Shown here: piece after piece, positions 1 through 8,063 of the stretch
Layout: each line of letters begins with the position of its first letter
Numbering within the stretch: the stretch's first letter is position 1
Source of the DNA: Gammaproteobacteria bacterium
Lineage (GTDB): Bacteria > Pseudomonadota > Gammaproteobacteria > UBA6429 > Thiohalophilaceae
Direction: 5' to 3'
Assembly (NCBI GenBank): GCA_030617815.1
Contig: JAUWUS010000015.1
Coordinates: forward strand, 1 to 35,258
DNA length: 35,258 nt
Program-made: the position numbers and the translations under genes
Notes under the pieces: model-generated
Database searches by the model: none
Seen by the model: the letters and a program-made list of their open reading frames with translations, nothing else
Told to the model about the DNA's origin: nothing

Positions 1-1634
1 CTTTACTTTCACTTTTATGGTCTCTCGATATAAAAAATTCTATTACCGAGCTCACGCAACTTTTTTTTTATTTCACACTCGCTTTTATCGCCAGCCAGCT
101 TCAGAGCAAACAAATACAAATTATATTTAATGCCATATACATTGGTGCATCTTTAGCCGCTGTCATAGGTATTCTTCAAGCTTTTAATTTCAATCCATTC
201 GATTTAAAAATGACAACACCACTGGCTTCTACCTTTAATAATAAAAATCATGCAGCAGTTTTTTTTGATCTGGTTATTCCCCTGGCATTAATCAGTATGT
301 TAACCACCAGGTCTTACCAAAAACACCTTGCAAGTATTGCCTACACTCTTGCAGTAACATTTATATTATTAGCAAAAACAAAAGGCTCAATATCAGGCTA
401 TATTGTATTTTCACTTTTTTTCCTGGTTTTTATTTACAAAAATAATTCGATACAAAAACAATTATTCCATAAAAAAAATATAATTCATTATCTGCTTCTT
501 AGCTTTGTCATCCCCTTGTCAATTTATACCCTTGCCAACACACAAATAAATACAACATCGACAACTACAACCAGCAAAACAGCGTCTATACCCTGGAATG
601 CTGATCTCACTAAAAATTCAGTCAACGTAAGAATGTCATGGTATAAAAATGCTTATGCCATGCTGAAAGATAATCCTGTTGCTGGAGTAGGATATGGTGG
701 ATTTAGAAAAGGTTTTGCCCCTTATGCCTCCGCCCCGAATGTTGTTAAATCACTCACCGAAGATCAGGTGGTTGCTCAACTACATAATGATCCTTACCAA
801 AATATCCTGGAGTTAGGTCTCATTGGTGGAACCTTAATTATTCTCATTTTTAGCTATATCATTTTCAAAAGCGCATTCTTACTTTCAACTACTGAGATTA
901 AAAATAAAAGCAGTCCATCTTATCTATTACTTGGAAGTTTTCTCGCACTCATTAGCAGTATTACTCATTCACTTGTAGATTTCCCCATGCGCCTGCCTTC
1001 TTCAGCCGCTTTATTCTGGTTTTTAACCGGCTTAATACTATTGCTTATTAATTCAAACTCAAAAATTATTTTAAAAAAACAGAGTCAGAGAATTCTACCC
1101 GGTGTTTTTCTTTTATTTCTGTCTATCGTATTGAGTAGCCACAGTTACGATCTTTACCATCGACACTTTTTAGCTTCAAAATTTGTCTACCAGGCAACCG
1201 TATCTTATACAAAGGAAAAAAATTGCTCCAAAGCCCGAAATGAAATTGATCAGGCAATAGATTTATTTTTTGCAAATGATTTTATTCGACAGCGTTATGT
1301 ACAAGTTTATTCCAGTTGTAACTTAAGTCCGCAAATAAAACTTTTTGCAATGAATCGTGTCCTAAATTATGACTCAACCAATGCCCGGGCACGACTTACC
1401 CGCGCCACGCTGTTGCTCAACAATAAGAACTTTACTGCTGCACGTACAGATTTCAGCTATTTAACCTATGTCCTGCCGCACCGTCCAGCGGCATATTTAG
1501 GACTGGGTGACATAGCCACACTGCAAAAAGATTTCAAAAATGCACGAAAATATTATGAAAAAGCCAAAAGTCTTGAACCAAAGAACCAGAAAGCCCTTTT
1601 CATGTTAAAGCAGTTTGATGAAAAAGGAGTCTAA
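1..1634 (+). CDS. Wzy_C-family membrane protein with C-terminal TPRs (O-antigen ligase / PglL-type O-oligosaccharyltransferase-like), 5' partial
   Basis: The reading frame is open from the left edge (first full codon at position 3), so the gene starts outside the window; about 543 codons are visible. The first ATG at 210 is internal, because hydrophobic in-frame sequence continues upstream of it. The protein has many membrane segments, then a large non-cytoplasmic loop with the typical Wzy_C features: an Arg-rich stretch (NVRMSWYKNA, then NPVAGVGYGGFRKGF) and LHNDPYQNILELGLIGG. The C-terminal 150 or so residues are soluble and TPR-like (AAYLGLGDIA, then ARKYYEKAKSLEPKN). Wzy_C proteins transfer or polymerise lipid-linked glycans in the periplasm. 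Location directly upstream of pilB suggests a pilin-modifying oligosaccharyltransferase, but this is inference; O-antigen ligase or polymerase is equally compatible with the sequence. Confidence 0.75.
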   Translation, partial: LLSLLWSLDIKNSITELTQLFFYFTLAFIASQLQSKQIQIIFNAIYIGASLAAVIGILQAFNFNPFDLKMTTPLASTFNNKNHAAVFFDLVIPLALISMLTTRSYQKHLASIAYTLAVTFILLAKTKGSISGYIVFSLFFLVFIYKNNSIQKQLFHKKNIIHYLLLSFVIPLSIYTLANTQINTTSTTTTSKTASIPWNADLTKNSVNVRMSWYKNAYAMLKDNPVAGVGYGGFRKGFAPYASAPNVVKSLTEDQVVAQLHNDPYQNILELGLIGGTLIILIFSYIIFKSAFLLSTTEIKNKSSPSYLLLGSFLALISSITHSLVDFPMRLPSSAALFWFLTGLILLLINSNSKIILKKQSQRILPGVFLLFLSIVLSSHSYDLYHRHFLASKFVYQATVSYTKEKNCSKARNEIDQAIDLFFANDFIRQRYVQVYSSCNLSPQIKLFAMNRVLNYDSTNARARLTRATLLLNNKNFTAARTDFSYLTYVLPHRPAAYLGLGDIATLQKDFKNARKYYEKAKSLEPKNQKALFMLKQFDEKGV

Positions 1635-1662
1635 TTGACATAAGGAAATACTAATATATGTT
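1635..1662 (+). promoter_or_regulatory. Candidate sigma70 promoter for pilB
   Basis: A perfect -35 TTGACA lies at 1635-1640, immediately after the upstream stop codon, followed by a 16-bp spacer and TATGTT at 1657-1662. It would give pilB an untranslated leader of about 180 bases. The rest of the 211-base gap (1635-1845) is A+T-rich and I see no gene in it. The -10 is only a fair match and such A+T-rich DNA yields chance matches. Confidence 0.35.
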
Positions 1663-1845
1663 TTTAAATATAAACATTTGGTTGCAATTCAAGCAGTTAT
1701 ATTGATTAATTGAATAAAACAGCTTATTTTAGTAACTGGTTCAAAAAAATCATATAAGTCGTTAATCTATATTGATAGTTTGCCGATACATATATACATT
1801 AATACACACAAATATCCATACGACATTACAAGAGACTCAAAATTA

Positions 1846-3567
1846 ATGGCAACCGTAGCACCAACAACCCAGTTAAGTGGATTGGCACGAAAACTTGTTC
1901 AGGATGGCATTATTGATGCTGCAAAGGCAGCCCAGGCACAAGAAGCCTCTAATAAAAAGAAAATGCCTTTTGTTGGCTACCTGGTCGAAAACAAACTGGC
2001 TGATGCAAAAAAAATTGCCCAGTCTGCTTCAGATGAATTTGGGGTTCCGCTGGTTGATATTGACGTTGTTGATATTGAACCTGACATCGTAAAACTGGTT
2101 AAAGAAAAACTCATTCGCCAACACCACACTATCCCTTTATATAAACGCGGCAATCGATTATTTGTTGCTGTTTCTGATCCCACCAATTTACAGGCCTTAG
2201 ATGAAATAAAATTTCATGTTGGTATGACCGTAGAAGCCGTTCTAGCCTGTGATGACCGTCTTGCCGCATTTATCGAAAAAAGCCTTTCTGAAGGTGGTGA
2301 AAGTCTAAGTGATTTAGTGGGTGGTGACAGCGATCTTGATGATGTTGAATTTGTTGATGAAGAAGCCGCGGCTGATGACAACGGATCAGATTCTGAAGTC
2401 GATGATACCCCTGTTGTTCGTTTCGTTAATAAGGTTTTACTTGATGCGATTAACAAAGGTTCTTCTGATATTCATTTTGAGCCTTATGAAAAAAGCTATC
2501 GCGTGCGCTTCCGTACCGATGGCATTCTCGCGGAAGTCGCATCCCCCCCTCTGGGAATGAGTATGCGATTAGCTGCACGACTTAAAGTGATGTCGCGTAT
2601 GGATATTTCAGAACGACGCATCCCTCAAGACGGACGGATTAAACTTAATTTATCTAAAAGCCGCGCTATTGATTTTCGTGTTAATACCTGTCCGACCTTA
2701 TTTGGTGAAAAAATTGTACTGCGTATTCTCGATCCAAGCAGTGCCAAAATGGGCATTGATGCGTTAGGTTTTGAACCCGAGCAAAAAAAGATTTTACTGG
2801 AAAACTTACATAAACCTTATGGCATGTTCCTGGTCACCGGCCCTACCGGTAGTGGTAAAACGGTTACCCTGTATACCGGTGTAAATATCCTCAATCAACC
2901 GGAAATTAATATTTCAACAGCCGAAGACCCGGTCGAAATTAACCTGGCAGGTGTAAACCAGGTTAATGTTAACCCTAAAGTTGGGCTTGATTTTGGTAGT
3001 GCATTACGTGCCTTCTTGCGCCAGGATCCCGATGTTATCCTGGTAGGTGAGATTCGTGACCTTGAAACAGCAGAAATTGCCATCAAAGCTGCGCAAACGG
3101 GCCACATGGTGCTCTCTACCTTGCATACCAATGACGCACCACAAACCCTTACTCGCATGGTCAACATGGGCATACCTCCCTTTAATATTGCCTCTGCTGT
3201 TAACTTGATTATTGCCCAACGTCTTGCAAGACGATTGTGTAATCAGTGCAAAAAACCCGTTGATCTCCCAAAAGAAGCACTCTCAGAAGAAGGTTTTACT
3301 AAAGATCAAATACAAAAAGGCCTTAAAATTTTTGGCCCGGTAGGTTGTGATCAATGTTCAAACGGCTATAAAGGCCGAGTTGGTATTTATCAGGTAATGC
3401 CTCTCTCGCCTGCAATCGGCAAACTCATTATGGAAGGTTGTACTTCACTGGATGTGGCAGAACAAGCGCAAAAAGAAGGCATTAGTGATCTACGAGAATC
3501 TGGGTTGAAGAAAATTATTGATGGGCACACCTCTTTAGAAGAAATTAACCGAGTTACAAAAGAGTAA
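1846..3567 (+). CDS. pilB: Type IV pilus assembly ATPase PilB
   Basis: PilB is the cytoplasmic hexameric ATPase that powers pilus extension through the PilC platform. The 573-residue protein has an N-terminal MshE/T2SSE_N-type region (about residues 1-150), an acidic linker (about 155-188), then the GspE-type motor. Walker A GPTGSGKT is at 332-339, the Walker B region LVGEIRD at 399-405, and the His box around 418-428 (TGHMVLSTLHT). A zinc tetracysteine is formed by CNQC (465-468) and CDQC (501-504), which favours PilB/GspE over the retraction ATPase PilT. The frame extends upstream to a TTG at 1780, but the extra 22 residues do not look like family sequence. ATG 1846 gives the usual N terminus MATVAPTTQLSGLARKL, with only a weak ribosome site (AAGAGA). 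Confidence 0.95.
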   Translation: MATVAPTTQLSGLARKLVQDGIIDAAKAAQAQEASNKKKMPFVGYLVENKLADAKKIAQSASDEFGVPLVDIDVVDIEPDIVKLVKEKLIRQHHTIPLYKRGNRLFVAVSDPTNLQALDEIKFHVGMTVEAVLACDDRLAAFIEKSLSEGGESLSDLVGGDSDLDDVEFVDEEAAADDNGSDSEVDDTPVVRFVNKVLLDAINKGSSDIHFEPYEKSYRVRFRTDGILAEVASPPLGMSMRLAARLKVMSRMDISERRIPQDGRIKLNLSKSRAIDFRVNTCPTLFGEKIVLRILDPSSAKMGIDALGFEPEQKKILLENLHKPYGMFLVTGPTGSGKTVTLYTGVNILNQPEINISTAEDPVEINLAGVNQVNVNPKVGLDFGSALRAFLRQDPDVILVGEIRDLETAEIAIKAAQTGHMVLSTLHTNDAPQTLTRMVNMGIPPFNIASAVNLIIAQRLARRLCNQCKKPVDLPKEALSEEGFTKDQIQKGLKIFGPVGCDQCSNGYKGRVGIYQVMPLSPAIGKLIMEGCTSLDVAEQAQKEGISDLRESGLKKIIDGHTSLEEINRVTKE

Positions 3568-3622
3568 AAAGCCTAAAGAATAATTCTTACGATATATCTG
3601 TTTTTAAGGAATAAAAATAATT

Positions 3623-4846
3623 ATGGCAACTACAGCAGCAAAACAAGAAACGTTCATATGGGAAGGCAAAAACAGTAAAGGACAAAAAACTGAAGGCGAA
3701 GCTCTGGGTAAAAGTATTGCTCTGGTTAAAGCCGATCTTCGCCGTCAGGGAATTAACCCGACAAAAGTAAAAAAGAAACCCAAACCCATGTTTGGTGGTG
3801 GTAATACCAAAATTTTACCCGCAGATATTTCTATTTTTGCCCGCCAACTCGCCACCATGATGGACTCGGGTGTACCTTTAGTTCAGTCGTTTGAAATCAT
3901 TGGTAAAGGGCATGAAAATAAAGGTATGTCCGATCTTCTCTTTGCCATAAAAAATGACATTGAAGGCGGTACTACTCTTTCGGAAGCCTTAGCTAAACAC
4001 CCACTTCAGTTTGATGAGCTTTTTTGTAACCTGGTACAAGCCGGTGAACATGCGGGTATTCTCGACAGTATCCTGGATAAAATTGCCACCTATAAAGAAA
4101 AAACAGAAGCCATTAAAAAGAAAATTAAAAAAGCCATGACTTATCCCATTGCAATCATGGTGGTTGCTTTTGTTATTACCGTCATTCTTTTGATATTTGT
4201 TATCCCTCAATTTGAACAACTCTTTGCTGGCTTTGGTGCAGATTTACCTGCTATGACCAAGTTTGTTGTTGCAATGTCAAGATGGATGCAGGATTGGTGG
4301 TGGGCAGTCCTTATAGTCATATTTGGAACAATAAAAACGGCATCAGAGGCAAAAAAACGTTCAAAAGCCTTTAATATATTTTTAGATAAATACCTGTTAA
4401 AAGCCCCTGTCGTCGGCATGATTTTACACAAAGCGGCCATAGCACGTTTTGCCCGGACTTTATCCACTATGTTTGCGGCAGGTGTTCCGCTGGTTGAAGC
4501 AATGGATTCAGTCTCAGGTGCAGTAGGCAACATCGTTTATAAAGAAGCTGTGATAAAAATGCGCGATGAAGTCTCAACCGGTACTCAAATTAATGTCGCA
4601 ATGAAAGCAGCTAACCTTTTCCCGCACATGGTGGTACAAATGGTCGCAATTGGCGAAGAAGCCGGCTCTGTTGATGCCATGCTAGCCAAGGTGGCTGATT
4701 TTTATGAAGCTGAAGTTGATGATGCCGTGGACAATATGACGGCGTTGTTAGAACCCATCATTATGGCTTTCCTTGGTGTTGTTATTGGTGGCCTGGTTAT
4801 TGCGATGTACTTACCTATCTTCCAGATGGGCAAAGTTGTCAGCTAG
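3623..4846 (+). CDS. pilC: Type IV pilus inner-membrane platform protein PilC
   Basis: PilC is the polytopic inner-membrane platform that couples the PilB motor to pilin insertion. The 407-residue protein has the usual family length and two repeated T2SSF domains. The first begins around residue 70 (FARQLATMMDSGVPLVQSFE) and the second around residue 272 (FARTLSTMFAAGVPLVEAMD). Hydrophobic segments lie near 170-192, 220-235 and at the C terminus, where the protein ends in the family pattern LPIFQMGKVVS. The ATG at 3623 follows an AAGGA at about 3607, a rather long spacing. It lies 55 bases after pilB and is probably co-transcribed with it. The final G of its TAG stop is the first base of the palindromic element at 4846-4965. 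Confidence 0.95.
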   Translation: MATTAAKQETFIWEGKNSKGQKTEGEALGKSIALVKADLRRQGINPTKVKKKPKPMFGGGNTKILPADISIFARQLATMMDSGVPLVQSFEIIGKGHENKGMSDLLFAIKNDIEGGTTLSEALAKHPLQFDELFCNLVQAGEHAGILDSILDKIATYKEKTEAIKKKIKKAMTYPIAIMVVAFVITVILLIFVIPQFEQLFAGFGADLPAMTKFVVAMSRWMQDWWWAVLIVIFGTIKTASEAKKRSKAFNIFLDKYLLKAPVVGMILHKAAIARFARTLSTMFAAGVPLVEAMDSVSGAVGNIVYKEAVIKMRDEVSTGTQINVAMKAANLFPHMVVQMVAIGEEAGSVDAMLAKVADFYEAEVDDAVDNMTALLEPIIMAFLGVVIGGLVIAMYLPIFQMGKVVS

Positions 4847-4965
4847 CACGAATGCTGCGAAGCCAGATAACTGCGTTGAAACCTCTTCAAAATGCTTATG
4901 TACTTATCGTACACTCCGCTTTTTCATCGGTTTCGCCTTGTTCTCTGGCTTCTCGCTATCCGTGC
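4846..4965. repeat. Long imperfect palindromic intergenic element between pilC and pilD
   Basis: The whole stretch folds on itself. The outer ends are GCACG (4846-4850) and CGTGC (4961-4965). GAAGCCAGA (from 4859) pairs with TCTGGCTTC (4943-4951). GAAACC (from 4878) pairs with GGTTTC near 4929. The centre is TGTAC-ttatc-GTACA (4899-4913). Blocks of mismatch separate the matching blocks. It carries no convincing reading frame. This looks like a dispersed intergenic palindromic repeat or a non-autonomous mobile element (MITE-like), not a plain terminator, since no T-run follows. I see no second copy in this window. In the pil transcript it would form a long hairpin and could affect pilC mRNA stability or pilD expression. 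Confidence 0.6.
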
Positions 4966-5006
4966 AGTGGTCTCAAACGATTACACTTTAATAAAATAAT
5001 TTTCTG

Positions 5007-5897
5007 ATGCTAATTGACATTCTTCAACAAGAGTTGGCTTTTTTTGTAGCAACCGTTTTTTTTCTTGGGCTGCTTGTGGGTAGTTTTCTTAATGTCGTTA
5101 TTTATCGCCTTCCCGTTATGTTTAAGCGAGAATGGCGTAAAGACTGCTGTACTTATCTGCAAGAAAATTATAACGCTAAAATCGAACTTGATACCAGCAA
5201 AGAACCTGCTGAACCTTTTAACCTCGTTAAACCCGATTCAACCTGCCCAAGCTGTGGTCATCAGATTCGAGCCTGGGAAAATATCCCAGTCATTAGTTAC
5301 CTTTTTCTTAAAGCGAAATGCTCTAACTGCAAAGCCTCTATCTCTTTTCGTTATCCCTTTATTGAATTAATAAGTGCCAGCTTAGCGGCACTATGTGCCT
5401 GGCACTTTGGATTCTCACTTGCAGGCTTCTCTGCAATATTACTTTCCTGGGCACTTATTTCACTTGCCTTGATTGATTACGATACTCTATATTTACCCGA
5501 TCAAATTGTACTGCCTTTTTTATGGTTAGGTTTAATACTGAATTTAAACGACACCTTTACTGATATTGAATCAGCCCTGATTGGCACTATGGCAGGCTAT
5601 CTTTCTCTTTGGAGTGTGCATCATTTGTTTAAACTCATAACAAAAAAAGAAGGCATGGGCTACGGTGATTTTAAATTACTCGCATTATTAGGTGCATGGA
5701 TGGGCTGGCAATTTTTGCCCATGATTATTATTATTTCTTCACTGGTTGGCTCAATTATTGGTATCTCACTCATATTATTTAAAAAACACCAGCGAGAAAT
5801 TCCCATCCCTTTTGGCCCCTACCTGGCCATTGCAGGCTGGATAGCTTTACTCTGGGGTAATGAAATAAATCAATCTTATCTGAACTGGATTAGTTAA
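5007..5897 (+). CDS. pilD: Prepilin leader peptidase / N-methyltransferase PilD
   Basis: PilD cleaves the leader of type IV prepilins on the cytoplasmic face of the inner membrane and N-methylates the new N terminus. The protein is 296 residues. It has a first membrane segment with GLLVGSFLNVVIYRLP (about 21-36), the zinc-binding cysteine pairs C80/C83 and C105/C108 typical of the bifunctional enzymes, and both catalytic aspartates of the aspartic-protease family: D157/D159 in IDYDTLYLPD and D221 in GYGDFKLL. Several further membrane helices follow. The ATG at 5007 has no clear ribosome site. It lies 160 bases after pilC, with the palindromic element between them. Confidence 0.95.
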   Translation: MLIDILQQELAFFVATVFFLGLLVGSFLNVVIYRLPVMFKREWRKDCCTYLQENYNAKIELDTSKEPAEPFNLVKPDSTCPSCGHQIRAWENIPVISYLFLKAKCSNCKASISFRYPFIELISASLAALCAWHFGFSLAGFSAILLSWALISLALIDYDTLYLPDQIVLPFLWLGLILNLNDTFTDIESALIGTMAGYLSLWSVHHLFKLITKKEGMGYGDFKLLALLGAWMGWQFLPMIIIISSLVGSIIGISLILFKKHQREIPIPFGPYLAIAGWIALLWGNEINQSYLNWIS

Positions 5898-5905
5898 GGT
5901 TAAGC

Positions 5906-6535
5906 ATGCTTATTATTGCTTTAACCGGTGGCATTGGAAGCGGAAAAACAACCGTTTCAGAAATATTCAAATCTAAAAATATTCCTGTCATTGATACTGA
6001 TGTGATAGCCCGACAAATAGTTAAAAAAGATAAGCCGGCATATGATGAAATCATTAAACTATTTGGTAAAAAAATAATAAATAAAGATAAAAATATAGAT
6101 CGACCGGCACTAGGTAAACTTATATTTTCTTCAAAAGAAAAACGTTTGCAGCTTGAAAAAATTCTTCATCCTGTTATCTGGAATACTGTTGCATCACAAC
6201 TTAAATTACTCACATCATCTTTACCTATCCCGGCTTATTGTATTATTGTCGTACCCCTTTTACTGGAAAACCTGACAAAAATAAAATCTGTTACATTTGA
6301 TCGCATCCTCGTTATTGACGTAGATGAAGAAACACAAATAAAACGGTCAAAAAAACGTGATAATTGTGGCGAGATAATGATTAAAAATATAATGAAAAAT
6401 CAGGTTTCACGTCAAATTCGTATAGATGCAGCAGATGATATTATACTAAACTCAGATAACCTGGATTCTCTGAATAAAAAAGTTGAAAATCTACATCAAC
6501 AATACCAACTTTTAGCAAAAAATCTAACAAAGTAA
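5906..6535 (+). CDS. coaE: Dephospho-CoA kinase
   Basis: CoaE catalyses the last step of coenzyme A synthesis, ATP-dependent phosphorylation of the 3'-hydroxyl of dephospho-CoA. The 209-residue protein has the usual length, a P-loop GGIGSGKT at 8-15, then the family motif VIDTDVIARQIV and LHPVIW further on. It starts 8 bases after pilD, with AAGG just upstream of ATG 5906, so it is probably translated from the pil transcript. The pilD-coaE-zapD-yacG order is a common gammaproteobacterial arrangement. The gene is notably rich in Lys and Ile codons. Nothing is truncated. Confidence 0.95.
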   Translation: MLIIALTGGIGSGKTTVSEIFKSKNIPVIDTDVIARQIVKKDKPAYDEIIKLFGKKIINKDKNIDRPALGKLIFSSKEKRLQLEKILHPVIWNTVASQLKLLTSSLPIPAYCIIVVPLLLENLTKIKSVTFDRILVIDVDEETQIKRSKKRDNCGEIMIKNIMKNQVSRQIRIDAADDIILNSDNLDSLNKKVENLHQQYQLLAKNLTK

Positions 6536-6616
6536 ATATTCCATTTCGGCTCAAATAGTTGCTAATTTTCATTAACTCGCTCAAAATCCCTATATTATAA
6601 AAGCATAGTTGAAAGC

Positions 6617-7384
6617 ATGAGCGATACAATATTTTACGAACAACCCTTAAATGAAAGAATGCGAAGTTTTCTTCGTCTTGAACATTTATTTAAACAAGCA
6701 GCTTATACCTTACGAGGTTATTCTATCTGGGACAGTCGTTCGACATTAACCAGCATTACCACGATTCTTGATATTTTAACGCGGAACGATCTCAAAACAG
6801 AATTATTGAAAGAATTAGAGCGGCAGGAAAAAACCTTATCAGCTTTATCCAATCTCGCAGGCGTGGATAAAGAGCAACTCAATAATATTCTTAAGCAAAT
6901 TAAAACCTATCAACAAAATATTCTGGATTTTAATGGTCAATTTGGGCAAAACATCCGCGAGCATGAATTATTAAATAGCTTAAGACAGCGCAGTAGCATT
7001 ATTGGCGGAACATGTGATTTTGATATCCCCTATTTACATTACTGGTTACAACAACCACCTGAATACCGTATTGAAAAACTGGAAGACTGGCTGGAAAAAC
7101 TGGAAATCATTTCTTTTCCGATTAGCTTAATTTTAGATATTGTCCGAGAAAGTAGCTCACCTATAAATGTTAGCGTTGAAAAAGGTTTTTACCAACAAAA
7201 TATTGATAGTAATGCGCCCGTTCAACTTATTCGTGTAGGTTTAAATAAAGACTCCAGATATTTTCCTGAAATTAGCGCCGGCAAACAACGCTTTTCGATC
7301 CGCTTTATGCTGCCACAAGATGGACAACGCCCTGTCCAGTCTGCAGATGATTTCAACTTTCAACTTATTTGTTGTGCCTTATGA
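6617..7384 (+). CDS. zapD: Cell division protein ZapD (YacF), FtsZ-associated
   Basis: ZapD binds the FtsZ C-terminal tail and bundles protofilaments in the cytoplasm, stabilising the Z ring. The 255-residue product is the family length and starts with [19 protein letters not shown], a highly characteristic ZapD N terminus, followed by a mostly helical domain and a C-terminal beta-rich part ending near [10 protein letters not shown]. It lies 81 bases after coaE, in a gap that contains A+T-rich TATATTATAAAA (about 6591-6602) but no promoter I would assert. Its stop codon overlaps the yacG start by four bases (ATGA, 7381-7384). Confidence 0.93.
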   Translation: MSDTIFYEQPLNERMRSFLRLEHLFKQAAYTLRGYSIWDSRSTLTSITTILDILTRNDLKTELLKELERQEKTLSALSNLAGVDKEQLNNILKQIKTYQQNILDFNGQFGQNIREHELLNSLRQRSSIIGGTCDFDIPYLHYWLQQPPEYRIEKLEDWLEKLEIISFPISLILDIVRESSSPINVSVEKGFYQQNIDSNAPVQLIRVGLNKDSRYFPEISAGKQRFSIRFMLPQDGQRPVQSADDFNFQLICCAL

Positions 7385-7584
7385 GTAAAATAGTCAAATG
7401 CCCAACCTGCCAAAAACAGGTCGAATGGACAGAGTCATCAACCTTCCGCCCTTTTTGCAGTGATCGTTGTCGTTTAATCGATTTAGGCGATTGGGCAAGT
7501 GAAAAACATGCTATAGCGGATGAACCACTACCCTCCAGCGAAGAGCCTCTCTACTTTAAAAATGATAAGTCCGATAAATTCTAG
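7381..7584 (+). CDS. yacG: DNA gyrase inhibitor / zinc protein YacG
   Basis: This is a small zinc-ribbon protein of 67 residues. Zinc ligands are C7, C10, C26 and C30 (CPTC and CSDRC), followed by the conserved [15 protein letters not shown] and an acidic tail. E. coli YacG is reported to bind GyrB and inhibit gyrase; that function is carried over by family only. An in-frame ATG at 7369 exists, but ATG 7381 gives the normal N terminus and the ATGA overlap with zapD, so translation is probably coupled. Its TAG stop (7582-7584) overlaps the TAG stop of the opposite-strand gene in the palindrome CTAG (7581-7584). Confidence 0.93.
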   Translation: MSKIVKCPTCQKQVEWTESSTFRPFCSDRCRLIDLGDWASEKHAIADEPLPSSEEPLYFKNDKSDKF

Positions 7585-8063
7585 TTACGGGCCTGTTTTA
7601 CAGATATAGGGAAAGAAAAAATATACTTGCTCTTTTGGGTAACAACTTCTAATTCAGAAACCCAGTCAGCGCGTCCCGTAACACATATAGGTAAAAGTGC
7701 TTTTCCTTGCCACCTCTGTCTTTTATTCCTGAAATTTATTTTTTTTAACAGAAAACGGTTAACACCCATATTCATTTTTTTCATTTTGAAATCAATCTGC
7801 ACTGACTCAATATTGATATCATCTTTGTTTTCAGTCCAGACTTTGACGTTAAAGGGGGTTAAATAAAAAATATTTCTGTCAAATAATATCCCAAGTTTAA
7901 ATTCATCCGTTTCTGTTATACACACCTGTTTCTGAGCATTGCATTCTTCAACTGCTATTTTAACAACTTTCAGTTGATTGCTTTCACTTAACCATTTTAC
8001 ATCCTGTGTGATTAACACAACTACAAAAAAAAATAATAACAGAACAATTATTTTTTTAAGCAT
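7581..8063 (-). CDS. Uncharacterised membrane-anchored protein, 160 residues
   Basis: I do not recognise this gene with confidence. The product has one N-terminal hydrophobic segment (residues 5-19) behind LKK, which looks like an uncleaved signal anchor with the rest in the periplasm. The remaining 140 residues look beta-rich and carry C41, C48 and C127, a Met cluster (M94, M97, M99) and the patch [17 protein letters not shown] (118-134). The Met cluster followed by an LPxC patch faintly recalls small YtkA-like periplasmic proteins near metal or oxidase genes, but that is a guess. I chose ATG 8063 over the upstream in-frame start at 8102 because it begins the hydrophobic segment and overlaps the Nudix stop by 8 bases (ATGCTTAA). 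It is probably co-transcribed with the Nudix gene. Confidence 0.75.
   Translation of the reverse strand: MLKKIIVLLLFFFVVVLITQDVKWLSESNQLKVVKIAVEECNAQKQVCITETDEFKLGILFDRNIFYLTPFNVKVWTENKDDINIESVQIDFKMKKMNMGVNRFLLKKINFRNKRQRWQGKALLPICVTGRADWVSELEVVTQKSKYIFSFPISVKQARN

Noticed and set aside
1780-1845. Upstream TTG extension of pilB
   Set aside because: The 22 extra residues do not resemble PilB N termini, while ATG 1846 gives the standard one.
4773-4991. 72-codon frame across the pilC end and the palindrome
   Set aside because: It starts inside pilC in another frame and is made mostly of the palindromic element; it does not look like a protein.
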